A stretch of 45,816 bases of DNA from an uncultured Bacteroidales bacterium (GCA_902799875.1 CADCCH010000012.1:1-45816); one strand, 5' to 3'; shown: positions 25,570 through 34,501, numbered from the stretch's first letter. Numbers and translations are program-made. Notes: generated from the letters alone by a model not told the origin.

Positions 25570-28500
25570 GAAAAGCATTCATCATAGCGTGTGCGGCACT
25601 TTGCCTGTTCGCATGTACAAAGCCTCAAACAGGAAGAGAACAATTATTGGAGCGTCTCCAGTCGCTCCAACAGCAAGGCTGCATGTTCGGTCATCAGGAT
25701 GACCCCATGTATGGCGTTCACTGGCAATACGAAGCCGGACGAAGTGATGTGTTGGAGTCGTGCGGCGATTATCCTGCTGTCATGGGCTTTGACCTTGGAG
25801 GCATAGAGATTGAAGCCTCCAGGAACCTCGATTCTGTGCCTTTTGACCGCATACGTACCGAGATACAGGAGCATCACCGTCGCGGGGGCATAGTGACGCT
25901 CAGCTGGCATCCGCGTAATCCTATTACTTCGGATGAGACTATCGGTGCTCCGTGGCCGGCCGGTACATCCTGGGATGTCACATCCGGGGCGGTCGCTTCA
26001 CTGTTGCCCGGAGGCGCGGAGCATCAGCGGATGTTGGTGTGGCTCTCCCGCGTCCGCGATTTCTTGGCATCGCTCACGGACGATCAAGGAAACCCCATAC
26101 CGCTTATCTTCCGCCCTTGGCATGAGAACAACGGTTCGTGGTTCTGGTGGGGAGAAGGGCATTGTACACCCGAGCAATACCGTGCCCTATGGAATATGAC
26201 GCAGGATTATATTAACGCCGATCTGGCTTTTTCCATCGTGTGGGCTTATTCGCCTAATCTGGACGGCTCGCTTACGGAAGAGAAGTTCCTCGTTCGTTAC
26301 CCCGGGGATGAGCGGGTGGATATGATTGGGCTCGATGCCTACCAATGGGGCACGGAAGAAGACTACGTCAACCAAGCCGGTGCAGACCTTGATTACCTCT
26401 GTGCCTTTGGTGCAGCGCATAACAAACTCGTAGCCCTCACCGAATGTGGCAGGCGGTCTATGCCAGACCCGACATGGTGGAATAAAGTGTTTCTTCCATT
26501 GATCAAATCCTACCCGTTATCTTATGCATTAGTATGGCGGAATGGTGATGCACAAGAGCATTTCGGACCCGTTCCAGGCACCTCGAATGCTGCTTGGTTC
26601 AAGATCGTTTACAATAATCCTCGCATATTATTCCTCAATGACATAGCCCCATCCCCTTTTGTAAGACAACAAGGAGGAGCATTTAAACTGAACGGAAAAG
26701 AATACACCTATGTCGGAACGAATCTGTGGTATGGAGCCATTCTTGCTTCGCAAGGACAAGGTGGAGATAGAGAACGACTAATAGCGGAATTAGATACATT
26801 GCAAGCACTCGGAGTTACGAATCTTCGCATCTTGGTCGGGAGCGATGGTGACCGCGGAGTGCTAACGAAAGTAGAACCTACGCTTCAAATAGCACCGGGC
26901 GTGTATAACGACACAATTCTCGATGGGTTAGACTGGTTGTTATGCCAAATGGGGAAACGAGATATGAAGGCAGTGCTATATCTCAATAATTCATGGGAGT
27001 GGTCCGGCGGTTACGGGTTTTATCTGGAGCATGCCGGTTATGGTCCCACTCCGCGACCTGAAGAGGCTGGATATGAGACCTATATGCGCCATGTGGCGCA
27101 ATTCTCGACTTCCGATTCGGCGCAACATCTATTCTATGATTATGTCCGGTTTATCGTATCGCGTACTAATCGGTATTCGAAGATACCATATACAGAGGAC
27201 CCGACTATCATGGCATGGCAGATAGGAAACGAGCCGCGTGCTTTTGGAGAAAAGCCAAAAGAACCCTTTGCATGCTGGCTGAGAAAGACCTCGGCTCTTA
27301 TCCGATCAATAGATAAGAACCATCTTATCTCTATTGGAAGTGAAGGAATTTGGGGATGCGAAATGGATTCTGCTCTCTATGACCGGATATCGGCAGATCC
27401 CAATATAGATTATATGACGGTGCATATATGGCCCTATAACTGGGGGTGGGTGCGTATGCCCTCTTTACAAACCGATGTGCAAGATGCAATCCGAAATACG
27501 GATACGTATCTGCGCGCTCACAACGCTATAGCTGCCAGGATTCATAAACCCATCGTCATAGAAGAATTTGGTTTCCCTCGTGACAATATGAGCTATACTC
27601 CCGGAAGCCCTACTATCGCGCGTGATAGTTATTACCAGCATATATTCGATTTGGTAAAGCGCGAACCGACTATCGCCGGGTGCAATTTCTGGGCATGGGG
27701 AGGAAGTGCCAAGGCGAACCATAATCAATGGAGAGTCGGAGATGACTATACCGGAGATCCTGCGCAAGAACCACAGGGGCTGAATTCCGTTTTTGTGTCG
27801 GATACAACAACGCTTGCCGTCATTCATGATTACACGAATACGAATATGCCAAATAATCGTTTCGTATGGAGTGGGGAACTGGAGTTTGCTCAGCAATGGA
27901 CTATTTGGAAACAATTACCGGCAGAACTTTTTGAATATGCCGAGATTGGGCAAATATTGCAAATCAGATATAATCAGCTCAGCGCCGGAGCCCAATTGAA
28001 ACTCAGTAAAAGTAATTGGGATATTATGCCTGACACGGAGATCAGAAATATCAATGGTCTCTATGAGGAATATACGATTACTCCTCCCATGCTGTCCGAA
28101 TTGCAGTCAGGAGGACTGATTATATCCGGTACTTCATTCCTTCTAACCGGTGTACAACTCATAAACCCCTCCAACCTCTCTTCGTTGGCATTTACCCTTC
28201 CTGTGCGAGATAATTGGGTGTATGACGAGAATCCGGTATTCACTATTTATTTTGAAAATCCATCGGATGAACGAAAAGAAGCGGATATAGACATATATAT
28301 CAAGACCGACCAAATGCAACCCGTAACGACGATACATCAACACGCTCATATTGCGCCTCGGTCATCACAAGATGTAGAGGTAAAAACGAAATATGATTTA
28401 ATTCCGGGTTTCTATAATGCTACCTGTATCATTAATGATGAGATGGCGCGTAATTTTGTCTTCGCTGTTCACCCTACCGATATTGTCTCCCTTCCCGATA

Positions 28501-29456
28501 AACAAGCCGACTTCGAGGATTTTTGGACTGCTGCCAAATCTCAACTAAAGTCCATAGATATGCGCCCCGTCTTGACGGAGATACCAACCAAATCTACTGC
28601 TGCTCGCAAAGTTTATCTCGTCGAGTTTTACTCTATCCCGGACGGTTTAAGTGGAGAACCGGTACTGATTCGGGGATATTATTGTGAACCGCAAGATGGG
28701 AAAAAACATCCGGTCATAATCCATTATGCAGGATACGACTCAGGCTATCGCCCCGGAGGACACGATGTCAAACCCTATTGCCCATCCGGAGATGCAGAAC
28801 CTCAGTATGCGGAGTTTTATCTGGCTACCCGTGGACAATATATCAATAATCGCGCCGCAGACGAGCGGGAACCGGATGGTAAAGGAGATTTTAACAATAC
28901 CTATGGGGATTGGTTCGCTTTTCATTTTGGCGACAAAGACTCGTACTACTATCGTGGCGCTTTCATGGATTGTGTACAGGCGGTACGATTCATGGCTACA
29001 CGACCTACAAGCGATATGAATAATCTCTTCGCCGAGGGGCATAGTCAGGGAGGTGCCTTTACGTATGCTGCGGCAGCGCTGAGCGACTATCCGTTCCGTG
29101 CTATCGCACCGGCTATCGCTTTTATGGGCGATTATCCCGATTACTTCAAGATAGCTCATTGGCCGGCAAATGTAGCCAAAGAGAATCAACAATCCATGAC
29201 CGATGAACAACTATATAACTTCCTCTCTTACTTTGATACCAAAAACCTGGCTACTATGATTCCATCTGCGACCTTGGCTTGCCTCGGCCTGCAAGATGAT
29301 GTCTGTCCGCCACATACGAATATCGCACCCTATAATAATTTGAGGACGAAGGATAAAAGGTTGGTCATCAATCCGGAATTAAAACATCAAGCTGCTCATA
29401 CTTGGTATGACGAGATGATGCAGTTTTTCCAATCCCATATAGTCCATGATCGATAA
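25566..29456 (+). CDS. Trifunctional GH26 - GH5_7 - CE7 mannan-degrading lipoprotein
   Basis: 1296 residues. The lipobox is LFAC (Cys near 17). The GH26 domain (about 20-365) has the acid/base Glu187 in FRPWHENNGSWFWWG and the nucleophile Glu293 in ALTECGR. A GH5 domain (about 370-750, closest to GH5_7 mannanases) has Glu556 in WQIGNEPR and Glu667 in VIEEFGFPRD. A beta-sandwich (about 755-870) and an Ig-like strand set (about 875-965) link to a CE7-type acetyl esterase (about 970-1290) with the family RGQ motif, Ser1160 in GHSQGGA, Asp1244 in GLQDDVCPP and probable His1274. One chain could therefore deacetylate mannan and cut it by two mannanase folds. All key residues are present. It starts in a 4-nt overlap with the GH36 gene. 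Confidence 0.92.
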   Translation: MRKAFIIACAALCLFACTKPQTGREQLLERLQSLQQQGCMFGHQDDPMYGVHWQYEAGRSDVLESCGDYPAVMGFDLGGIEIEASRNLDSVPFDRIRTEIQEHHRRGGIVTLSWHPRNPITSDETIGAPWPAGTSWDVTSGAVASLLPGGAEHQRMLVWLSRVRDFLASLTDDQGNPIPLIFRPWHENNGSWFWWGEGHCTPEQYRALWNMTQDYINADLAFSIVWAYSPNLDGSLTEEKFLVRYPGDERVDMIGLDAYQWGTEEDYVNQAGADLDYLCAFGAAHNKLVALTECGRRSMPDPTWWNKVFLPLIKSYPLSYALVWRNGDAQEHFGPVPGTSNAAWFKIVYNNPRILFLNDIAPSPFVRQQGGAFKLNGKEYTYVGTNLWYGAILASQGQGGDRERLIAELDTLQALGVTNLRILVGSDGDRGVLTKVEPTLQIAPGVYNDTILDGLDWLLCQMGKRDMKAVLYLNNSWEWSGGYGFYLEHAGYGPTPRPEEAGYETYMRHVAQFSTSDSAQHLFYDYVRFIVSRTNRYSKIPYTEDPTIMAWQIGNEPRAFGEKPKEPFACWLRKTSALIRSIDKNHLISIGSEGIWGCEMDSALYDRISADPNIDYMTVHIWPYNWGWVRMPSLQTDVQDAIRNTDTYLRAHNAIAARIHKPIVIEEFGFPRDNMSYTPGSPTIARDSYYQHIFDLVKREPTIAGCNFWAWGGSAKANHNQWRVGDDYTGDPAQEPQGLNSVFVSDTTTLAVIHDYTNTNMPNNRFVWSGELEFAQQWTIWKQLPAELFEYAEIGQILQIRYNQLSAGAQLKLSKSNWDIMPDTEIRNINGLYEEYTITPPMLSELQSGGLIISGTSFLLTGVQLINPSNLSSLAFTLPVRDNWVYDENPVFTIYFENPSDERKEADIDIYIKTDQMQPVTTIHQHAHIAPRSSQDVEVKTKYDLIPGFYNATCIINDEMARNFVFAVHPTDIVSLPDKQADFEDFWTAAKSQLKSIDMRPVLTEIPTKSTAARKVYLVEFYSIPDGLSGEPVLIRGYYCEPQDGKKHPVIIHYAGYDSGYRPGGHDVKPYCPSGDAEPQYAEFYLATRGQYINNRAADEREPDGKGDFNNTYGDWFAFHFGDKDSYYYRGAFMDCVQAVRFMATRPTSDMNNLFAEGHSQGGAFTYAAAALSDYPFRAIAPAIAFMGDYPDYFKIAHWPANVAKENQQSMTDEQLYNFLSYFDTKNLATMIPSATLACLGLQDDVCPPHTNIAPYNNLRTKDKRLVINPELKHQAAHTWYDEMMQFFQSHIVHDR

Positions 29457-29474
29457 TATTAAAAACACAAACAT

Positions 29475-30638
29475 ATGAGTTATTTAGAAAAACTTAGTGC
29501 ACTCCGTTCTGCACACGAAGCGCTACTGACGCGCAAAAACGAACCTATTGAGGGCGGAAATGGTATTTATACCAAATACCGTTACCCCATCCTCACCGCG
29601 GAGCATACGCCGCTCGAATGGCGCTATGATTTCAATGAGCAGGACAACCCCTTCCTCATGCAGCGCATCATGATGAATGCGGTCCTCAATGCCGGGGCCA
29701 TCAAGTTCAACGGCAAATATACTGTGGTTGCCCGTGTCGAAGGTGCGGACCGCAAGTCTTTTTTCGCCGTAGCCCAGTCCGATAACGGTATTGACAACTG
29801 GCGTTTCTGGGATGAACCTATCACCATGCCGGATGGCGACAACGCACCTGCCACCAACGTCTATGACATGCGTCTGACCCAACACGAAGACGGTTACATC
29901 TACGGCATTTTCTGCGTGGAACGTCACGATGATACCAAACCCTTCGACACCTCTGCCGCTACGGCTGCTGCCGGTATTGCTCGAACTAAAGACCTCATCC
30001 ATTGGGAGCGACTCAAAGACCTCTCGTCCCTCTGTCAGCAACGCAATGTGGTGCTCCATCCGGAGTTTGTCGATGGCAAATACGCCCTCTACACCCGCCC
30101 GCAAGACGGTTTCATCGAGACCGGCAAAGGTGGTGGTATCGGTTGGACCCTCACGGAGGACATCTGCCATGCCGAAGTACGCAACGAACGCATTATCTTT
30201 GCGCGTAACTACCATACCATCTACGAAGTGAAGAACGGCGAAGGACCGGCTCCTATTAAGACTGACCAGGGCTGGCTGCATCTCGCCCACGGTGTACGCA
30301 ACACTGCCGACGGGCTGCGTTATGTGCTCTATATGTACATGACCGCACTCGATGACCCCACACGCATCATCGCCAAACCCGGTGGATGGTTCCTCGTTCC
30401 CGAAGGATACGAATATATCGGCGATGTGATGAACGTAGCCTTCGCCAACGGTTGGATTGCCGATGAGGACGGCAAAGTATTCATCTACTATGCTTCGGCA
30501 GACACCCGTCTGCATGTCGCTACCACCACCATCGACCAACTGCTTGACTACTGTCTCCATACACCCGAAGACGGACTCACCACCTCTGCCTCCGTGGAGA
30601 AGATCAAAGCCCTCATCGCAAAAAATCATAAATCATAA
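29475..30638 (+). CDS. GH130 4-O-beta-D-mannosyl-D-glucose phosphorylase
   Basis: 387 residues with no signal peptide, so cytoplasmic. The five-bladed propeller carries the GH130 signature VYDMRLTQHEDGYIYG; Asp131 falls at the position of the general acid of the Bacteroides fragilis enzyme. Other conserved parts are RNVVLHPEF, YALYTRPQDGF and GGGIGW. It should convert beta-Man-1,4-Glc plus phosphate to mannose-1-phosphate and glucose (GH130_1, EC 2.4.1.281), using the product of the 2-epimerase encoded two genes downstream. The last codons (NHKS, stop) are made by the heptamer tract at 30624. Confidence 0.9.
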   Translation: MSYLEKLSALRSAHEALLTRKNEPIEGGNGIYTKYRYPILTAEHTPLEWRYDFNEQDNPFLMQRIMMNAVLNAGAIKFNGKYTVVARVEGADRKSFFAVAQSDNGIDNWRFWDEPITMPDGDNAPATNVYDMRLTQHEDGYIYGIFCVERHDDTKPFDTSAATAAAGIARTKDLIHWERLKDLSSLCQQRNVVLHPEFVDGKYALYTRPQDGFIETGKGGGIGWTLTEDICHAEVRNERIIFARNYHTIYEVKNGEGPAPIKTDQGWLHLAHGVRNTADGLRYVLYMYMTALDDPTRIIAKPGGWFLVPEGYEYIGDVMNVAFANGWIADEDGKVFIYYASADTRLHVATTTIDQLLDYCLHTPEDGLTTSASVEKIKALIAKNHKS

Positions 30639-30658
30639 ATTTGAAATCCTAAATGCGT
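30624..30658 (+). repeat. Heptamer tract at the GH130/symporter junction
   Basis: Five 7-bp units in phase: AATCATA, AATCATA, AATTTGA, AATCCTA, AATGCGT. The tract supplies the stop codon of the GH130 gene (30636-30638) and the ATG of the symporter gene (30653). Each unit begins with AAT. Confidence 0.75.
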
Positions 30659-32062
30659 AAGCTATTACGTCATATCGGTTACGGCTTCGGCGACATGTCC
30701 TCGTCGATGTTCTGGAAAGTGTTTTCCTATTATCTGCCGTTCTTTTACAGCAATATCTTCGGACTCTCGCTTAAGGATGCCGGTATCATCTTGCTCGTCA
30801 CTCGTATCTGGGATGCCGTCTCGGATCCGATGATGGGTATTCTGGCAGACCGAACAAACACCCGATGGGGAAAATACCGTCCATACCTGCTCTTTGTCGC
30901 ACCGCTGTTCTCTATCGCAGGCATCCTGCTCTTTACTACACCCGACTGGTCGTATGGTGCAAAGCTCGTTTGGGCATACGTCACCTATATCCTCATGATG
31001 ACCGTCTATACCGGTATCAATGTGCCGTATGGGGCTATGCTCGGCGTCATGACCGATGATTCCAACGAGAAGACCGTCTATTCGTCCTTCCGTATGTTCT
31101 TTGCCTACGGAGGTTCGTTCCTGGCGCTCTTCCTCTGGGAACCGCTATGCAACGCCCTTGGAGGTTACAACAACCCCCAAGGTTGGTTCTGGGCGATGGT
31201 CGTCATAGCCTCCGCATGTTTCGTGCTTTTCCTCTGCTGCTTCTTGATGACAAAGGAAGAACTCAAAACGGTCTCTACCGTCTCTATCGGTAAAGATTTC
31301 AAGTCCCTCCTGTCGAACAAACCCTGGTGGATACTCATCGGTGCAGCCCTCTGTTTCAACCTCTTCTGTACTGTCCGCGGGGCTACTGTCGCGTATTATT
31401 TCGCGGATATCATCCCTGACGGTGCACGACTGGCTATCGGGCCGTGGTCGTTTCTCTTTTATGCCGGACTCTTCCTCGCCGTCGGCGAAGTGAGCAACAT
31501 GATAGGTGTAGCAGTCTGCGTACCCCTCGCAGCACGGTTCGGTAAGAAATCAACCTTCATCGCGGTTAACATCGCTCTATGCATCCTCTCCGTCCTGTTC
31601 TTCTTCATTCCAATGTCGCAGACCGGCTTCTGGCTCATGCTCATCGCGCAAATCCTCATCTCTATCCTCACCGGTGTCATGTCGCCACTCGTATGGTCCA
31701 TGTATGCGGATGTTAGTGACTACGCAGAGCAACGCTTTAAGACCGCTTCCACAGGCCTCATCTTCTCATCGTCGTCCATGGCGCAGAAATTCGGTGGGGC
31801 GATCGGCGGTTCAGCAGCACTCTGGCTCTTGGCAGGATTTGGTTATATCACAGACCCGATGCTCACCTCTGCCGCGGACTTTGCCGGACAACCGGAGGCG
31901 GCACTCACATGCCTCCGTTGCCTTATGTCCTTCATCCCGGCACTCGTTAGTCTCGTCGCCGTGCTCGTAGTCTCCTTTTATCCCCTCACTACCGCACGTA
32001 TGAAAGAAATAGATGCTCAACTTCAAATACAACGTAAATCAACAATTACCAATGACAAATGA
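30653..32062 (+). CDS. GPH-family (MelB-like) sugar:cation symporter
   Basis: 469 residues with about 12 hydrophobic segments. The start HIGYGFGDMSSSMFWKV and the loop after helix 2, DPMMGILADRTNTRWGKYRPY, are signatures of the glycoside-pentoside-hexuronide:cation symporters of the MFS. It should carry mannobiose or a similar disaccharide across the inner membrane to the phosphorylase, epimerase and isomerase encoded around it; the exact substrate is inferred from context. Its start codon lies in the heptamer tract at 30624, and its last residues (STITNDK) in the tract at 32044. It overlaps the next gene by 11 nt. Confidence 0.92.
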   Translation: MRKLLRHIGYGFGDMSSSMFWKVFSYYLPFFYSNIFGLSLKDAGIILLVTRIWDAVSDPMMGILADRTNTRWGKYRPYLLFVAPLFSIAGILLFTTPDWSYGAKLVWAYVTYILMMTVYTGINVPYGAMLGVMTDDSNEKTVYSSFRMFFAYGGSFLALFLWEPLCNALGGYNNPQGWFWAMVVIASACFVLFLCCFLMTKEELKTVSTVSIGKDFKSLLSNKPWWILIGAALCFNLFCTVRGATVAYYFADIIPDGARLAIGPWSFLFYAGLFLAVGEVSNMIGVAVCVPLAARFGKKSTFIAVNIALCILSVLFFFIPMSQTGFWLMLIAQILISILTGVMSPLVWSMYADVSDYAEQRFKTASTGLIFSSSSMAQKFGGAIGGSAALWLLAGFGYITDPMLTSAADFAGQPEAALTCLRCLMSFIPALVSLVAVLVVSFYPLTTARMKEIDAQLQIQRKSTITNDK

Positions 32063-32071
32063 CCAATTGAA
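32044..32071 (+). repeat. Heptamer tract at the symporter/epimerase junction
   Basis: Four units in phase: AATTACC, AATGACA, AATGACC, AATTGAA. The tract encodes the end of the symporter with its TGA stop (32060-32062) in one frame and the start of the epimerase (ATG 32052, MTNDQL) in another. Confidence 0.75.
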
Positions 32072-33221
32072 AGCATCTGCCCAACAGATACTGGTAAATA
32101 ACATCCTGCGTTTCTGGTCGGAACGTATGGTGGACACCGAACATGGCGGCTTTTATGGGCGTATAGACGGTCATGATATCCTTCATCCTGAAGCCGAGAA
32201 AGGAGCGGTCCTCAATGCCCGTATCCTTTGGACCTTTGCCTCCGCTACACGTATCCTGCATCGGATGCCCTACCGCATCCTGGCTGCACGTGCCAAGGAT
32301 TATCTCCTCACACGTTTCATCGATCACCAGTACGGTGGCGTTTATTGGTCACTCAATGCCGACGGCTCTCCGCTCGACACCAAGAAGCAGACCTATGCCA
32401 TTGCCTTTGCGATCTACGGTTTGGCAGAGTACTATCGTGCCACACTAGACCAAGAAGCCATCGATGCGGCTATCCGTCTCTTCGAAGACATTGAAGCACA
32501 TGCTTTCGATGCAGTGAACGTAGGGTACATCGAAGCCCTTACACGCGATTGGCAACCCATCGCCGACATGCGACTTTCCGAAAGTGATGAGAACGGTTCG
32601 CGCACGATGAATACTCATCTCCATGTGCTCGAAGCGTACACCAATCTCTACCGCGTGTACAAAGACCCACGCGTAGCGCGCCAACTGCGTGTACTTATCG
32701 ACATCTTCGTCAACCGACTTTATAACCCCTCCAACGGACACCTCGATCTCTTCTTTGACGATAATTGGAAACCGCTAACCGCTAATCCGCTAACCACTCA
32801 CCGTTATAGTCCCGGCCACGACATCGAAGCTGCATGGCTCCTTCGTGAAGCACTTGAAGTACTTGGAGACCAAGAGCTCTTACAACAGACCCTTCCTGTC
32901 TGCCGTTCCCTCGCACAAGCCGCAGAAGAAGGTATCCTCAAAGAAAGCCAATGGTGGTGTTATGCGGAAGCGGTGGTAGGTTACATCGATCAATGGCAAG
33001 TGCTCCTTGAAAAAGAACCACTCCAAGCCTCTATCAACTACGAATTGGCAGAGGCGGCATGGGACTATATTCAATCCCATCTTATCGACCGCGAACATGG
33101 GGAGTGGTACTGGGCAATTCTCCCAGATGGTACACCCGACACGTCCAACGACAAAGCCGGATTCTGGAAATGCCCCTATCATAACTCCCGCATGTGCTTG
33201 GAGTTGATAGAGAGGCTATAA
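32052..33221 (+). CDS. AGE-family 2-epimerase (mannobiose/cellobiose 2-epimerase)
   Basis: 389 residues, no signal peptide, an alpha6/alpha6 barrel of the N-acylglucosamine 2-epimerase family. Conserved parts are ERMVDTEHGGFYGRID near the start, RTMNTHLHVLEAYTNLYR with the catalytic-type His, SPGHDIEAAWLL, and KAGFWKCPYHNSRMCLEL near the end. In this context it should turn beta-1,4-mannobiose into Man-Glc, the substrate of the GH130 phosphorylase. A longer start at 32013 lies inside the symporter gene; ATG 32052 gives the usual family length. A heptamer tract (32770-32798) adds a short insert (PLTANPLTTH) just before the SPGHD motif. Confidence 0.9.
   Translation: MTNDQLKASAQQILVNNILRFWSERMVDTEHGGFYGRIDGHDILHPEAEKGAVLNARILWTFASATRILHRMPYRILAARAKDYLLTRFIDHQYGGVYWSLNADGSPLDTKKQTYAIAFAIYGLAEYYRATLDQEAIDAAIRLFEDIEAHAFDAVNVGYIEALTRDWQPIADMRLSESDENGSRTMNTHLHVLEAYTNLYRVYKDPRVARQLRVLIDIFVNRLYNPSNGHLDLFFDDNWKPLTANPLTTHRYSPGHDIEAAWLLREALEVLGDQELLQQTLPVCRSLAQAAEEGILKESQWWCYAEAVVGYIDQWQVLLEKEPLQASINYELAEAAWDYIQSHLIDREHGEWYWAILPDGTPDTSNDKAGFWKCPYHNSRMCLELIERL
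32770..32798 (+). repeat. Heptamer tract inside the epimerase gene
   Basis: AACCGCT, AACCGCT, AATCCGCT (8 bp), AACCACT. The 8-bp unit keeps the total in frame. The tract encodes PLTANPLTT just before the conserved GHDIEA motif. Confidence 0.6.
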
Positions 33222-33255
33222 ATTTTTAATTTGTAATTTTTAATTTTTAATTTCT
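33221..33255 (+). repeat. Heptamer tract filling the epimerase/isomerase spacer
   Basis: Exactly five units: AATTTTT, AATTTGT, AATTTTT, AATTTTT, AATTTCT. The first base completes the epimerase TAA stop and the GTG start of the isomerase follows directly, so the whole spacer is repeat. Confidence 0.8.
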
Positions 33256-34230
33256 GTGAAACCATATAAGTTCCAACCCTACCTCCGCACCATGATCTGG
33301 GGAGGTTACCAAATAGCCCCGTTCAAGGGCATCTTTACCGCCCAACCCAATATCGGTGAGTCCTGGGAGATCAGTTCTGTCCCCGGGCATGAGTCCGTAG
33401 CTGTCGAACGCGGCATCATCGGTGATGTAGACCTCGGTCTCAACCTCACCCAACTCATCGACAAATACAAAGGTCTGCTCGTCGGTGACCGCGTCTATAA
33501 GAAGTTCGGAAACAAGTTCCCGCTGCTCGTCAAGTTCATCGACTCCCGTCAGGACCTCTCCGTCCAGGTCCATCCCGATGACAAACTGGCGCAGAAACGC
33601 CATGGCTGTATGGGTAAAACCGAGATGTGGTATGTCCTCAAAGCCGATGTCGGCTCCAAAATCTACTCCGGTCTCAACCGCTCTATCACGCCCGAAGAGT
33701 ACGAACAACTTGCTACAGCACCCGCCGTCAACGGGCACTCTCCCATGCAGGATGTCATCGCTACGCACGAGGCGCACCAAGGCGACCTATACTTCCTGCC
33801 CGCCGGACGACTCCATGCCATCGGAGCCGGTAACTTCCTCGTCGAGATCCAAGAGTCTTCCGATATCACCTACCGTGTCTATGACTTCGGTCGCGTCGAT
33901 GCAGCCGGCAAACCGCGTGAACTCCATATCGAACAAGCCAAAGAAGCCATTGACTACCAGGTTTGGCCCGAGTACCGGACCTCCTACGATTCCACCAAAC
34001 CCAACTCCGAACTCATTCACTGTCCGTACTTCACCGTCAACCGCGTCGTCGTACAGGTAGCTGCAGAGGTTGATCTCCATACCGACTCTTTTGTAGTTGT
34101 CGTCTGCCTTTGGGGCGAAGCCAACATCAACGGCATCCGTGTCAAACAAGGAGAAACACTCCTCGTTCCCGCCTCCGAAAATGTCCTCTACATCTTCGGT
34201 AATGCTACTTTCCTTACCGCTACAATGTAA
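33256..34230 (+). CDS. manA: Mannose-6-phosphate isomerase, class I
   Basis: 324 residues, the short bacterial class I form. Zinc ligands are visible: Gln104 and His106 in SVQVHPDD, Glu123 in KTEMWYV and His187 in PAGRLHAIG. It interconverts mannose-6-phosphate and fructose-6-phosphate and so feeds mannose into glycolysis. It starts with GTG: KPYKFQPYLRTMIWGG belongs to the conserved family start and no ATG occurs before codon 13. A phosphomannomutase, needed to use Man-1-P from the phosphorylase, is not in this window. Confidence 0.93.
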   Translation: MKPYKFQPYLRTMIWGGYQIAPFKGIFTAQPNIGESWEISSVPGHESVAVERGIIGDVDLGLNLTQLIDKYKGLLVGDRVYKKFGNKFPLLVKFIDSRQDLSVQVHPDDKLAQKRHGCMGKTEMWYVLKADVGSKIYSGLNRSITPEEYEQLATAPAVNGHSPMQDVIATHEAHQGDLYFLPAGRLHAIGAGNFLVEIQESSDITYRVYDFGRVDAAGKPRELHIEQAKEAIDYQVWPEYRTSYDSTKPNSELIHCPYFTVNRVVVQVAAEVDLHTDSFVVVVCLWGEANINGIRVKQGETLLVPASENVLYIFGNATFLTATM

Positions 34231-34241
34231 AACATACAGCT

Positions 34242-34448
34242 ATGAATAAACAACAACTTATCGCTGCTTTTGCCGACAAATTCGCCGGAGCAATCGGCAT
34301 CGTTTATGCCTCTCCGGGACGCATCAACCTCATCGGCGAACTATACGACATCTTCACCTCACGTGCTGTCGAGGCCTTCGAAGCCAAATACGGACATAAG
34401 CCTGTCATCATCCCGGTAGTCATCGGCGACGGCAGTCGTAAGATATAA
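34242..34448 (+). pseudogene. galK: Galactokinase remnant: both ends joined in frame, middle deleted
   Basis: 68 codons. Residues 1-33 match the galactokinase start, including VYASPGRINLIGE (the family signature continues HTDY, lost here). The rest, EAFEAKYGHKPVIIPVVIGDGSRKI, matches the last residues of Bacteroidales galactokinases. About 310 residues of the kinase core (ATP and galactose sites) are missing, so it cannot be active. The reading frame is intact across the junction, start and stop are in place, and a terminator follows. It lies 11 nt after manA and is the last gene of the mannan operon, where a kinase for galactose from galactomannan would be expected. Confidence 0.8.
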
Positions 34449-34470
34449 GGCTATCTTTCATCCATAATCA

Positions 34471-34501
34471 GCGATCCACTTTGGTGGGTCGCTTTTTTTT
34501 T
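34471..34501 (+). terminator. Intrinsic terminator ending the mannan locus
   Basis: GCGATCCAC (34471-34479), loop TTTG, GTGGGTCGC (34484-34492) with one G-T wobble, then nine T. Confidence 0.9.

Noticed and set aside
30624..33255. CRISPR array as an explanation of the repeated units
   Set aside because: Units are 7 bp, contiguous and degenerate, without spacers, and no cas genes are present.
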